From NCBI GenBank assembly GCA_026874595.1, contig CM049316.1:41743695-41807694 (forward strand): a DNA stretch of 64,000 bases, in the 5' to 3' direction. Below, piece after piece: positions 49,040-59,800 of the stretch. Numbering within the stretch: the first letter of the stretch is position 1; the number at the start of each line of letters is the position of its first letter. The position numbers and the translations under genes were made by a program. The DNA comes from Sipunculus nudus (taxonomy: Eukaryota; Annelida; Sipuncula; Golfingiida; Sipunculidae). The notes below the pieces were generated by a model. That model saw nothing but the letters and a program-made list of their open reading frames with translations. It made no database searches and was not told where the DNA came from.

Positions 49040-51685
49040 ATTTAACAGGCCCTCAGGTAATGAACATTTATATAAACATAATCGTCAGCCTACTGAGCCT
49101 AGGTATACTGGGATTGATGCTGATTGGAATGGGCCTCTTTAAGTGGTATCAGTACACCCAGCTCTATCCATATTCATATCTGTTGCAGTGTGAAGTTGAG
49201 CATGGCTTTCAGCATTTGATGGTTTGCTTTTTGCTCATGAGGGTTTCAAAATTTGTGTTATTGGCAAAAGTGAAAATATCAGGAAAATAAAAACTCTGTA
49301 AGACACCCCATTTGCATGGGACAACAATTAATCATTTATAATGTAGCCTCGTGGCATTTAATGTACCTTATCCATGCCTGCAGCATCTAAAGTGGAGAGA
49401 AAAAAAGATTAATCATAAATAATAACATATATAATATCTTGCCATGAATCGAAGGTTCATATTTATTATTAAATCAGATATTTGATTAAACTTCCAGAAA
49501 TGAACACGAATTTTCACTGATTTGATGTTTCCATGGGGGGGGGGGCGGGGGGGGGATTCGAAATTGTTAAGATTTCGTGTACATATTAAGATTTTGTGTA
49601 CATATTAAACAATTAATAAAATAAAAGTCATACAATGTATGGGTGACCCTTTGGTAAGATCGAGAATATGGAATAAAGGTAAAAAAAGAACAGAATACAA
49701 ATATAAAGCCCGCCACGGTATCTTAGTCCTTACATTGTCTTTTTCTGTTGACAAAATATCAAACATTTTAGCTTCTTCTCTGCACCTATGGGTCTAATCA
49801 CTGCCAACTACTTAGGGCTTTAAACCTGTGCTACTTAATTTAACTGCAGTCTGTTGACATTTCATGCCTTTTGCTCAGAGGAACTAATAACATATAAAAC
49901 TGCTTTCATGACATCATTTAAGTCCTCACTAAGTCAAATTTATATATATTTTCCACTGGCAAAAAGATTTCCATTAATTATATTTGCTGTGTTGCCATGG
50001 CTTGGACCTTATGCGAGTTCAAGTTGGGTAATGCCAATCGAATACTCAAGTTCAAAATGTTATACCAATTCCAGCCTAATAGTGTGAATGTTTTTTAATA
50101 TTTTAAATAAGACCCATTGTGCAATGGATTCACTAACTCTGCCCTAGTCACAAAGTGAAGTCCCTACCTGTTTTGAGTTTAAAGGCTGTAGAATTTTTTT
50201 CATGTATAATTATTTACAAATGTAGATTCTAATAAAATTACCCTGTGCCTATACTAGTGAAATACTGCCCAACTGTCGTGCTGATAACAGTTAAATTAGT
50301 TTGAAATCTAATTTACCATATTCTAAGTTCCAACTATGTCACCTCAAGAAAATTGGGGTCCTCAGGCCCAAGAATCTATGTCTCCCGTTATGTTAGGTCT
50401 TAAATTTGCTTTTTAAGTAGATTTTTGTCATAAGGACAAACATAGGGATATATGTTTTATGTGTGTCGCAAAAAGTTTCATTAACCTTGGGTATAAAGGT
50501 CACGACTAGGTAGAGTGCTTTGTGTGGTGGGAACTTGAATTCTTAACAAACATAGACTATGGTTATGTTAGCCTGGTAAGATATCCGGCAGTCCTTACGT
50601 TATCTGCAATCATTAATAGTTCCACAGTTGCAAGATTTCTCATAGATAGGCAGGTTTAACGTACACCCAACACCCCTTTAAGAAAGATATATAGTGTTTA
50701 TCATGATGTCTCAAATAGGTTTTTCCTTCACTCCTTTAGGGCAATCTAAGCTCATCTGATTCAGTCTGCTCAGTTACTTTTGATCATGTATTCTCTGCTT
50801 ATAGGTCATATTTTGTTTACCACTGATTTAAAGAAAAGTAAAATCTGTCAGCGATGTTTTTTATATGTCAATAACTGCATTAATAATTAAAAAATATACT
50901 GAATAAACATTATACAAAAGTGCTGCTTTTTCTTTTTAATTACAAATTAATTTTTTTTATGATAATACTGTCTGCATTGTTAAGTTTGCCATTTGCTATG
51001 TAAAAGCAGGACATTTTTGCTTGTATGTAATTTTGTGAACATTGTAAAATAATTATCAGCAGGAAGTACATAACTATCTCTAAAAAATCATCAAGAACTC
51101 TTTTAAAGTGCTGCACCCTTGATTAAAATGAAGTCCAGTTTTTACAGTTCAAATATATTTGTTAGTAGTTAAACTTTAGATAGGAGCAAAATAGAAAACG
51201 TTGCATATATGGCTATTTGTATGGTTATTTGTTAAAACATTAAATTGCATAGCCAGGACCAGATGTATATTGTAACATACATCTCTACATCTATATAGTT
51301 ATATTTATTTTCTATATAAGTAAAATGAATACAAGTAAAATTAAATAATCAGGCTAAATCAGGAATTATGAAACAAAGACTACTGTTTCCTGTTTTTCTT
51401 GTGTACATTATGGATCTTGAATCTTTGGAGTATTTAAGAATATAAATTCAGCTTTTGCTTAATCAGTGAAAATATTAATGTTTCATACAAATTTAATTAT
51501 TTATTTCTAAAATGTAACAGAGAGAGCAGCATCTGTTCACTTTTATATCCCCAGACAGCGAGACAATAAAATCCTTTTACACTTTGTCTGTAACTAGAAA
51601 ATACTCTTGTCTAATAACTCAGTTTTACCAAATATTCCCTTGGGCTTATATATTGTAAAATAAGGCCTATATCCTTGAACTAAAG
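49040..51685. other. AT-rich sequence with a broken G tract, no gene seen
   Basis: Contains G10-C-G9 at 49535-49554. A weakly tRNA-like patch near 50500-50540 (TAGGTAGAGTGC then GGGAACTTGAATTC) may be a decayed SINE head. ORFs of 99 and 77 codons (48991-49290, 49854-50087) are not recognisable. Confidence 0.5.
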
Positions 51686-51689
51686 TATA

Positions 51690-52300
51690 ATGAAGGAGGG
51701 GGTACGGGTTGTATGATTACTTTACTAGCGGTGCCTCATGCTGATAATTACCGTCTTTGATGTGAGCTGTGTATATGCTGATTAATACATGACCTACTTG
51801 TTGATAACGCAGCTGGACACCGGTGATAAGAAGCTTAATCAGAACAAGGACGCCTAATAAATAATCTGATCAACACGGAATGACCAACGCCAGTGTTTTT
51901 GTCCACTGGCTTATCCCCCAAAGCTCAGGCTGCATAGACACGTAATTATCTGTCACTGCTGGGTTTTATGGACGATCGGCTTATCACAGCTTTAGGTTAC
52001 CTGAGGTTATCAGGTGAGCAGAAGATGTAAGGCTCTAATTAATCGGTTTATCTAACAGACCGGATGCAATGAAGTCAACAAGGTTACAGGTGATTTTGCC
52101 CATCTGTGAACAGGTGGGCCAGTATGCAAAGGTAGAGCTCTGCTTTACTTAATTACATCATTCCTGTTGACCTCAGGCGGTAAGTCTGCCACCAGGTGTG
52201 ACTGGCTTCTTCGTTAACAGGTGTGAACTGACACAGGTGAGATGCACAGAACACCAGGAACACAGATTGGTCAGGTTGTCAGTAGTACCTATTCTATATT
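51690..52300. promoter_or_regulatory. Candidate regulatory module dense in GATA sites with two T-box half-sites
   Basis: GATAA/TTATC cores lie at 51743, 51803, 51825, 51911, 51946, 51981, 52007 and 52048. That is eight in 310 bp, seven of them fitting WGATAR. AGGTGTGA, the T-box half-site, lies at 52194-52201 and 52219-52226 in direct orientation, 25 bp apart. CTAATTAATCGG (about 52035) is a homeodomain-type core. The block is GC-richer than its flanks, non-repetitive and without ORFs. GATA factors and T-box factors are the obvious candidate binders; function is inference. Confidence 0.45.
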
Positions 52301-52304
52301 ATTC

Positions 52305-53225
52305 TTGAATCTGAAGCAGACTTAAATAATATCTTTAAGTATTAAACTTTTTAACTCGCCCAACTTTAATTCTGCACAGCTGTAGGACTTAATCATTGTC
52401 TGTCATATGGATGTCTTGCTGTCTGTTCATTAACAGAGCACAAATCATAACCATAAGATCCAGGAAGTTTAGACTTCATATGCTGAGAGGTCTTAATTTT
52501 AACCTACAAAAGTCCAAGCTTCTGAGGTGCTGTGACATATATTTACTCTGGAACTCATAAAATATAGGCCGTATTTCCACATAGGACATATCAAAACCTA
52601 TCAGCAAGTTAGGTTTAAATTCCATAGAAGTAAGGAAATGATTTATACCTTGCTGCAGGGTGGCCTGAGGCCTGTATACTGACCTTAAAAATATAAGTAA
52701 AAACACAGAAAATTTGAAGCATTGCAGGTCATCTGCAGCAGTTAAAGTTCATGTATTTCTGAACTTTGAGTGAATGTTAGCTATGCTCTGTTGATATTTC
52801 ATAATATTGATATTTTATTGGACAAAGATTTGCCATTATGTCACCAATGTTTGGCAAAGAAGGTATAAATGTCAAATACTCTGGCCAAAAAAAATAAAAG
52901 GCTGGTTTCTCAGGAACTGCTATCTTTTCATTTTTAGTATTAATTTACCAGTTTTGAGCTCCAACTGCTCAGATATTTCTTTCAAATTATTGAAATAATA
53001 AACTTTCAGTAAAATTTATGTATGTTACAATGTGCTTTCATCTGTTTAGCAAAACAGTTCTTTTATTTTCATGTTGTCCCCTGATCATATGAAATTTTTA
53101 TCGAAAAATTTTAAGAAAAAGGAAAAAAATTGCCTTCCTGCACTTATTTCTGAAAAAAAAGAGCCTGAGAGCCCAATTTTTTTTACTGTAACTTACCACA
53201 TAAGGGTTTATCCTGAAGAATGCTT
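52305..53225. other. AT-rich sequence, no gene seen
   Basis: Short ORFs on both strands lack recognisable features. Confidence 0.6.
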
Positions 53226-53227
53226 AG

Positions 53228-53360
53228 AAGCATCACATACAGTAAAATTGTGTGAATTTGTTCAGTATAGCATTGATTTGTACTTTTTCATACTTTTTTT
53301 CCAACATTTCAATGCTTTTTTGTAAGATTTTATACTGTTTCCTAAAATCCAAAGTTGCAG
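53228..53360 (+). repeat. Dispersed repeat copy (partner at 62737-62880)
   Basis: Shares TCACATACAGTAAAA, a GCATTGATTT block, a T-rich tract, TGTAAGATTTTA/CGTAAGGTTTTA and TAAAATCCA with the second copy, in the same order. Old, short, unclassified. Confidence 0.5.
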
Positions 53361-54149
53361 CTCTATGGATAGCAAATGAAGGCAGTAAACTGAGGGACTT
53401 AATGCTCGTATAGTGTATATGTGTGTGTGTTATGTGGGCCTTTGAAGATGCCAGGTGTTATATTCCTTGTTTTGGTCAGAGATACATCTTACCTTTTCTC
53501 ATATCAGGTGTGTTATATGTATAATTAATGAGAGTCATTAGTACCATTTATACCTGGCAGGTATCATTTCCTGATTCTATTACAGAACTAGACATGATAA
53601 CACAGAACATTGGTAGACAATGACCGAATGCCAGGCCACATTTGATAACAGCACTGATAAAATAATTGTATGGTTATCAGTTGATTCATTGTCAGGTGGT
53701 TGCTACATTTCAGGTGCTAAACGAATATGTATTACCCAGATACATTGCAATCATTGATGGGAAATATATTAATATATACATGCGCTGTATGTATCTGGTC
53801 CAGGGGAGGACCACCAGCACTGGTTGATGACTGCTACATGTTTGATAACATTGCTGATACATTATTTTGAAGCTGTGCTGATCTGCTGATAACAACGCAG
53901 TAATGGATCTACCTTCATTCAGCAACTGACATGTCCTTTTCACAGTAACAGTCAATAAACTTGTTGGCCAAACTCTCAGCTTTACAGACTGTCTTGTTTT
54001 CAGAAACATTCTGTACTTTAGTATTTGTAAATGAATATACTGGGAAGTCTCTCTCTCTTTTTAAAGAATATGGAACCAAAGCCTATCATTGTCTTATGAA
54101 TGGCGATGAAGGTAGTCATACACTAAGAATGATTATCAATAAGTATTAC

Positions 54150-54500
54150 ATAACCGGCTTCTGTGGCTCAGGGGTAGAGTACAGGACTCAAAGCCAGGAG
54201 ATTGTGAGTTCAAATCTCTGCCAAGGCGTTGAGATTTTTCACAGTTGGCCCCCACCCAGGATGAGCGCTCTGCAGGCTTAATGGGGAGACAGTGCCCATC
54301 AGTCGTGTTTCTCTCACAAAATGAGTGCGCTTTTCAGGGGTTCAGGGTGTTATGATCCAGCAGTGGGGATGACACACACCCAGGACCCGCAGGAGTGGTA
54401 CACTGAAGATGCTGTTGGGAAACAGTATAAAATCTTACAAAAAAGTAATCGAGTGTTAAAGCCCCTGTCACGTTGTCCGAAACCAGAATTGAAATCTGCA
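54150..54500 (+). mobile_element. tRNA-derived SINE-like element, plus strand
   Basis: The head starts near CCGGCTTCTGTGGCTCAG. Box A is TGGCTCAGGGG at 54164-54174 and box B is GAGTTCAAATC at 54206-54216, 31 nt apart. A non-tRNA body follows, including AGTGGGGATGACAC (54362-54375) and ACTGAAGATG (54402-54411), shared with the minus-strand element at 17.34-17.79 kb. Such internal polymerase III boxes drive SINE transcription. It is not a functional tRNA gene because acceptor-stem pairing is not evident. Confidence 0.62.
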
Positions 54501-54619
54501 GATGTACATATCTCATAGTTAAGTAATCATTAAAAAATGGAGGTGGTTACCTCCACCAAAAAAAATTAGTATTATATGTGTATTATGTGTAAGTCACAAA
54601 CTGTCATCAAGACATTTGA

Positions 54620-54880
54620 TTAAATCTCTGAAGTAATATCAAGATTTCACCATGGTGCTATTGATCAAGGCTCTGGTGGGGTTTGAACCTATCACCTTCT
54701 ACTACATAATCTAATGCCAAAACTTTGTCCTACCTTCACAAGGAATACATCTTTATTTGCCATTTAGTATCACAGGCACCTCTGTGTTACAGACAGCTGA
54801 AACAGTAGTGTATCAAGGACTTTTTTAATATGGACCCTCTGTTACAGGCAAAATACCCATCTCTGCCTGTGTCCACAAGT
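54620..54880 (-). mobile_element. tRNA-headed SINE-like element, minus strand
   Basis: On the minus strand GGTTCAAACCC (54679-54689) is an excellent box B, with a weaker box A-like TGGCATTAGATT about 25 nt upstream. The block AATATGG...CTCTGTTACAGGCAAAATACC to its right resembles AATATGGGCATCTCTGTATT then ACAGGCAAACC near 17727, linking it to that locus. Confidence 0.5.
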
Positions 54881-55020
54881 TAGGGGTTCCACTGTATATT
54901 AGAAATTTGATTATGAAAGTTTCACAGGAAAATGACTCACATTTCTCCAATATCGTTATCAGAATATCACAGTGGAAAATGGCTATGTTCTTGCCTCACA
55001 GTTAGGTGTCTTCATTTTTA

Positions 55021-56350
55021 TGCCCCCGCCACAAAGTGGCCGGGGCATATAGTTTTACCCATGTCCGTCATTCCGTCCTTCCGAAATAAAACAGTTGTAC
55101 GGACTTTTTTTCGCAATGCCTGCAGATATTGGCCTGATTTTTGGTGTGTGGGCAGATAATGACCAGTTACAGATTGAGTTCGCGTTTCGTCCCAGTTGAC
55201 CTACTTTTGACCGTTTAACGGCTCCTTAACTTAGAAAATTTCATGAAAAATATAAATTTTCATGACTAATACACATGTACGGACTTTTTTCGCAATGCCT
55301 GCAGATATTGGCCTGATTTTTGGTGTGTGGGCAGATAATGACCAGTTACAGATCGAGTTCGCGTTTCGTCCCAGTTGACCTTCTTTTGACCGTTTTACGG
55401 CTCCTAAACTTAGAAAATTTCATGAAAAATATCAATTTTCATGACAAATACACATGTACGGACTTTTTTTTCGCAATGCCTGCAGATATTGGCCTGATTT
55501 TTGGTGTGTAGGCAGATAATGACCAATTACAGATCGAGTTCGCGTTTCGTCCCAGTTAACTTACTTTTGACCGTTTTACGGCTCCTTAACTTAGAAAATT
55601 TCATGAAAAATAGAAATTTTCATGACAAATACACATGTATGGACTTTTTTTCGCAATGCCTGCAGATTATGGCCTGATTTTTGGTGTGTGGGCAGATAAT
55701 GACCAGTTACAGATTGAGTTCGCGTTTCGTCCCAGTTGACCTTCTTTTGACCGTTTTACGGCTCCTTAACTTAGAAAATTTCATGAAAAATATAAATTTT
55801 CATGACTAATACACATGTACGGACTTTTTTTCGCAATGCCTGCAGATAAGGGCTTGATTTTTGTTGTGTAGGCAGATAATGACCAGTTACAGATCAAGTT
55901 CTTGTTTTGTCTCATTTGACCTACTTTTGACCATTTGACTGCTCCTGAACATAGAAAGTTTCATAAAAAAAAGTGCACATGTACGGACTTTTTTTCCTCA
56001 ATGCCTGCAGATACCACCCTGATTTTTTATGTGTGAGCAGATAATGACAGTTGCAGATCGAGTTTGTGTTTCATCCCGGTTGACCTACTTTTCATTGTCT
56101 TACGGCTCCTAAACATACAAAATTTCATGAAAGACAGAAATTTTTATGGAAAATGCACATGTATGGACTTTTTTTCACAGTGCCTGCAGATACTGGCCTG
56201 ATTTTTGGTGTGTTGCTTGATAATGACCCGTAACAGATCGAGTTTGCATTTTGCCCTTGTTGACCTACTTTTGACCATATGACACCTCCTGAACTCAAAA
56301 ATTTTTTCAAAATTTAACAAATGTTTCTAATTTGCCCCAGGCGGGGGCAT
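55021..56350 (+). mobile_element. Non-autonomous DNA element with 10-bp inverted ends and seven ~180-bp internal repeats
   Basis: TGCCCCCGCC at 55021-55030 and GGCGGGGGCA at 56341-56350 are perfect inverted ends. The left end also folds as a hairpin, TGCCCCCGCCAC and GTGGCCGGGGCA around AAA, with one mismatch. The interior is seven tandem ~180-bp units starting at ACATGTACGGAC (about 55096, 55273, 55453, 55633, 55813, 55976, 56155), each with CAATGCCTGCAGATA and GGCAGATAATGACC. The first five are nearly identical; the last two are clearly diverged. No transposase ORF is present. From memory this end structure is abundant in bivalve genomes. Confidence 0.75.
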
Positions 56351-56384
56351 TTGTGTCATTCCGACACATCTAGTTCAAATATTT

Positions 56385-56570
56385 TTACCCATCTAGGTAG
56401 AGTTTGCCAATATACTGGTAGCCTGATGTTAAGATTACCAGCTGTGTTCAGTGCAATGTTTTCAGTAGGATGGATGGCTATTGCATTGCATTTTTCTGTG
56501 TGACTGGTGTCATGTCTCAAAGTAGGCCATGTCAGTCCACATAAAATGCCTGCTTAATTTTGTGTTTATG
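56385..56570 (-). repeat. Dispersed repeat copy (partner at 24700-24870)
   Basis: Carries ACTGGTAGCCTGATGTTAAG, ATTACCAGCTGTGTTCAG, AGGATGGATGGC and GACTGGTGTCATGTCTCAAA, matching the other copy in order and strand. It directly follows the 55.0-56.35 kb element. The minus-strand translation (TWPTLRHDTSHTEKCNAIAI) is intact longer than in the other copy. Confidence 0.68.
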
Positions 56571-56689
56571 GTTAGACCAACCAACACAAACACTGTGCTA
56601 TGATGACCACATTTTGGTCTTGGCTAATGATATGATGGTTTTATATGAACTTTTCCCATGGTCATCCAATTAACATGACAACTCTTGCC

Positions 56690-56950
56690 TGAAGAACATC
56701 ACATAATATTAATTAAGAACACATCCACCCAACGTGTCAAACCTGAGTCTGGTCTGCCTAGCATTGATTTTATTAGATGGCCTTGGTTGACTTATTCCTA
56801 TTTAATACGCACATTCGGCTTATGATAATCTTCCAGATAATTTCTATTGATTAGCGGAGGTGATCAGTCTAAACTGTGACTGATAATGAAGTTAATGGTA
56901 ACAGCTTGCGGTTCAAGTTGGCTCAGAAAGGGTATGCATGTTGTCCTTTT
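56690..56950. promoter_or_regulatory. Unique higher-GC sequence just upstream of the 56961 exon
   Basis: A GC-richer, non-repetitive stretch that runs up to the pyrimidine tract of the exon. It includes ATTAATTAAGAACAC near 56708. It may be a conserved intronic block; role unknown. Confidence 0.22.
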
Positions 56951-56960
56951 GTTTTCTCAG

Positions 56961-57065
56961 CACTCCTTTTACACCAATGATATCCTGGAGTTCCTCGATT
57001 ATTCATTGTATCGTGCAACTCGAGTGGACAGTATGGATGACATTGAAAATGTCAGTACATCTTAG
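56961..57065 (+). CDS. Candidate C-terminal coding exon, gene set 2 (unrecognised protein)
   Basis: A strong pyrimidine tract ends TTGTTTTCTCAG. The phase-0 frame reads HSFYTNDILEFLDYSLYRAT then RVDSMDDIEN, the best protein-like stretch in the window: acidic, with no low complexity. Two endings are possible. Unspliced, it continues VSTS and stops at 57063-57065. Spliced at AAT|GTCAGT (57051) it joins the next exon in phase and gives KSVE then stop. Codons use G/C in third positions more than the flanks. I do not recognise the family; the acidic tail suits the C-terminus of a larger protein. Upstream exons were not found. Confidence 0.45.
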   Translation, partial: HSFYTNDILEFLDYSLYRATRVDSMDDIENVSTS

Positions 57066-57413
57066 ACTGAAAGCAATTTCCTTGATTTTATCATATGGAA
57101 AATACCAAAGTCAGTTTCAGTGGATGATGTGGAAGAATTGCATTGTCAGCCCTTTTTGATTTACGGCAGTTAGATGCATGCTTGCATCATTATCAGTTAT
57201 CAGTAAACTGGGCTTAAACATGTGCATGCACTAACTGAGGTGAACAGTATACATCAGAAGGGTGAATGAACTGTTCTCAGAAGTAACTCCCGGTGATTAT
57301 CTACATGGATTACAGACACCTAGCTGTCTTAGTGGTACAGGGCTGATAAGTCACTGTGATCTATATAATAAAGATGTGATTATTAATGGGGAATTTATTT
57401 TTTTCTGTTGTAG

Positions 57414-57530
57414 AAATCTGTTGAATGAAGTTTGATCAGCTGACAGGGAGAAACAGAAGACTGGAGAGTGTAGGGTCAGCTGACAGCCCATTCTGACAAG
57501 AAAACAGAATAAAGAAAGGACAGGTGAGAC
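57414..57530 (+). CDS. Candidate terminal exon with stop codon and 3' untranslated region, gene set 2
   Basis: An excellent acceptor (TTTATTTTTTTCTGTTGTAG) opens this exon. Joined to 57050 in phase it encodes KSVE and TGA at 57426-57428. All three frames stop early, so the exon is otherwise untranslated. AATAAA at 57508-57513 is followed by GT-rich sequence, as expected for cleavage and polyadenylation. A donor-like CAG|GTGAGA at 57524 means it could instead be an internal untranslated exon. Confidence 0.3.
57508..57513 (+). terminator. Candidate polyadenylation signal AATAAA
   Basis: Canonical hexamer 80 bp after the possible stop codon, with TTGTGTCC and TAGTGTTGTTATAG downstream. AATAAA is common by chance in AT-rich DNA; the weight comes from its place within the exon candidate. 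Confidence 0.3.
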
Positions 57531-57802
57531 TTGTGTCCTATTATCGTATAGTGTTGTTATAGTTTGGTGATACTGATAAAAACAGAAAAATCAATGTATT
57601 CAAAAGATATCTAATATACAGGGAATCAAACCTCAAATTAGGAGCACTATTCTGTAATGGCCACCTCTCCAGTAGGAGCACCTCTTTTATTATGTTAACT
57701 GAATTTGGCCCAATTGAAGGGTGGATTCACAAGTCCGTAACCTCTGTCTTGATGGCAAAATCATCAGGTCCTACCAGTGTCTGATATTCAAATGTTCTGC
57801 AC

Positions 57803-57840
57803 TCTCTCTCTCCCTATTTCCTTCTCTTTCTCTCTCTTTT

Positions 57841-57890
<50 letters not shown>
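57803..57890. repeat. (TC)n followed by (TA)n microsatellite
   Basis: About 50 bp of TC-rich sequence passes directly into about 32 bp of alternating TA. Confidence 0.95.
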
Positions 57891-57892
<2 letters not shown>

Positions 57893-57959
57893 TTAAAATT
57901 ATAAACTGGACTAACAAATTGTTAGTGATCTTGTATTTTGATATCCTCCACAAAAGATA

Positions 57960-59390
57960 TCTTGAAGTAAAATGACCTCCAATTTGAAATTTGCGAAATT
58001 TTTTCATTGGGGTCTGGCAAGGCAGAAAAGTTAATGGACCCAAGAGATTTTACTGGACCCCACCTTTTTATTGGAACCCCTGTTTTCAGTAATTTTTTTC
58101 AGTGTTTTACATGGCTTTGTACACTTTTTACCATTCTTAAATTTCTAAATTCAGAAAGGTTGCTCACATGATAAATAACTAGGTAACACTTCTTTTACTG
58201 CATTCTTTTATTGCACAACAAATAAACTATAAGTGTGATTCCCTCTTAAAGGCAATTCGAAGCAGACCCTGTAAAAATAATTACCAGGGGGCTGGTGCTA
58301 ACAAAATTCACCAGACCCTGCTTAAACTGCTGGTTAATTTCAGTGGTCCAGCACTAATTTTGGGCCCTGGTACTGGTTATTCAGTATGACACTGTTGTAT
58401 CGCCCAACTTTCCAAGTATTGTTTGGTGTGTTTGTTGTGTGTAGATTTAACCTTATCTGTATATTAAGCCTGTGAATTGCTAGATTAAATACAGGTATTG
58501 ATTATTGTTGTACAATTTGATCCTCAATTCAGTAATGCAAAATATCATAATATTCTGTTAGAGATGTATATCTACCAAATGTTTTGTACCTAAGCGTTTA
58601 TGCACACCCAGTGTTAATGAAATATTTTTTATGCAGATCTGTGCTAATATTGGTTATTAGGTGACCCTCCTTTTTAGAGAGTATAGTGCTTGGTACATCA
58701 TTTATAATATATTTCTGTCCGGTATGACTGTAAAGAAGAACATTATATTTTGAACATGACTGTAAATGCAAAAATTGTAATAAATTGTTTTGTTTCAAAT
58801 TGTGTTATTGATTAATAACAAGGTTCAGTTCAGTGCATCAATTAATTATTATATGCATTGTTACTACCATTTTATACTTACATACATACATATATCCCTT
58901 AAGGGCCTTTCCCATAGATTAATATGAATTGTGTTAACAAAATATGTAGGTCAGACTCAATCTGGTGCTATTCAAGCATTGAAGTCACTGACAACTTAGA
59001 AAACATATTTTCTTGTTTTATATCTATTTACATTATTGGTGTGTCAGTCAACCAAGAAATAATGTATTAATTCATGTAATCTTAAAAACTGTGTATATTT
59101 TATATTGGGAATGTTTTTGTCTATTAAATGAAATATACTAATGGAAAAGATATCTTTTATCTGTATATTATAATGGTGATCGTGATTCATGAAAAATATG
59201 ATTGCTTTAATAGCATTATGAACTTCAGAAGGTCTCTAGACAGGGGGTTGTTGTTAAAATTTTCTCAGAGATCCTAGTCTTCATCTTGGTTTGGGTCTTC
59301 ATTCAAAATGGTCTCTTCCCTGACCCCCAACCCCCACTTTTAAGGGGAGACATGTTTTTCTTTCAGTACCATTGTCTGTCACCTTTGTCA
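57960..59390. other. AT-rich sequence with an old internal repeat, no gene seen
   Basis: At 58000-58390 related phrases recur (GGACCC..., ACTGGACCCC, CACCAGACCCTG, GTGGTCCAGCAC), suggesting a decayed repeat. The remainder is plain AT-rich DNA. Confidence 0.45.
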
Positions 59391-59399
59391 GTTGTCATC

Positions 59400-59800
59400 C
59401 GTAGGATATCTTGTGAATGCCACAACTTTTGAAGAGCCCTACATTTTTTCCTAAAATTTGCAACACAAATTGTTTCTACTAAAATTTAGGACAGTTTTTA
59501 AAATCAGTGACCTTGGCCTACCAGTATATCTTCTAAGTCAAATCTACCAAAATGTAAATTTTTTTAATGACATAACTTTTGCAGAATTGCATATTTTGTC
59601 CTCAAATTTGACACACAACTTAATTGTTGCAACTAAGTTCTTGGATGAGTATGAAAACTGATGATCTTGAGCAGGATCTTCAAGGTCAAATAAGCTGAAT
59701 TATAGTTCATCATCTCTCATATGTCTTGTTAACATGATATTGCATTTCTTTGTTTATTGTAACCCCCATAACTTTGAAAGTTTTGAACATTTTTCCAAAA
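59400..59800 (+). repeat. Diverged direct repeats, about 165-195 bp apart
   Basis: ACAACTTTTGAAGAG...TTTTTTCCTAAAATTTG (59420 on), ATAACTTTTGCAGAATT...TTTGTCCTCAAATTTG (59572 on) and ATAACTTTGAAAGTTTTGAA (59769 on) look like three decayed tandem units. They may be the interior of a mobile element of the kind seen at 26.2 and 55.0 kb, without recognisable ends. Confidence 0.4.

Noticed and set aside
54150-54225. Functional tRNA gene
   Set aside because: Box A and box B are good, but the acceptor stem does not pair and a SINE body follows.
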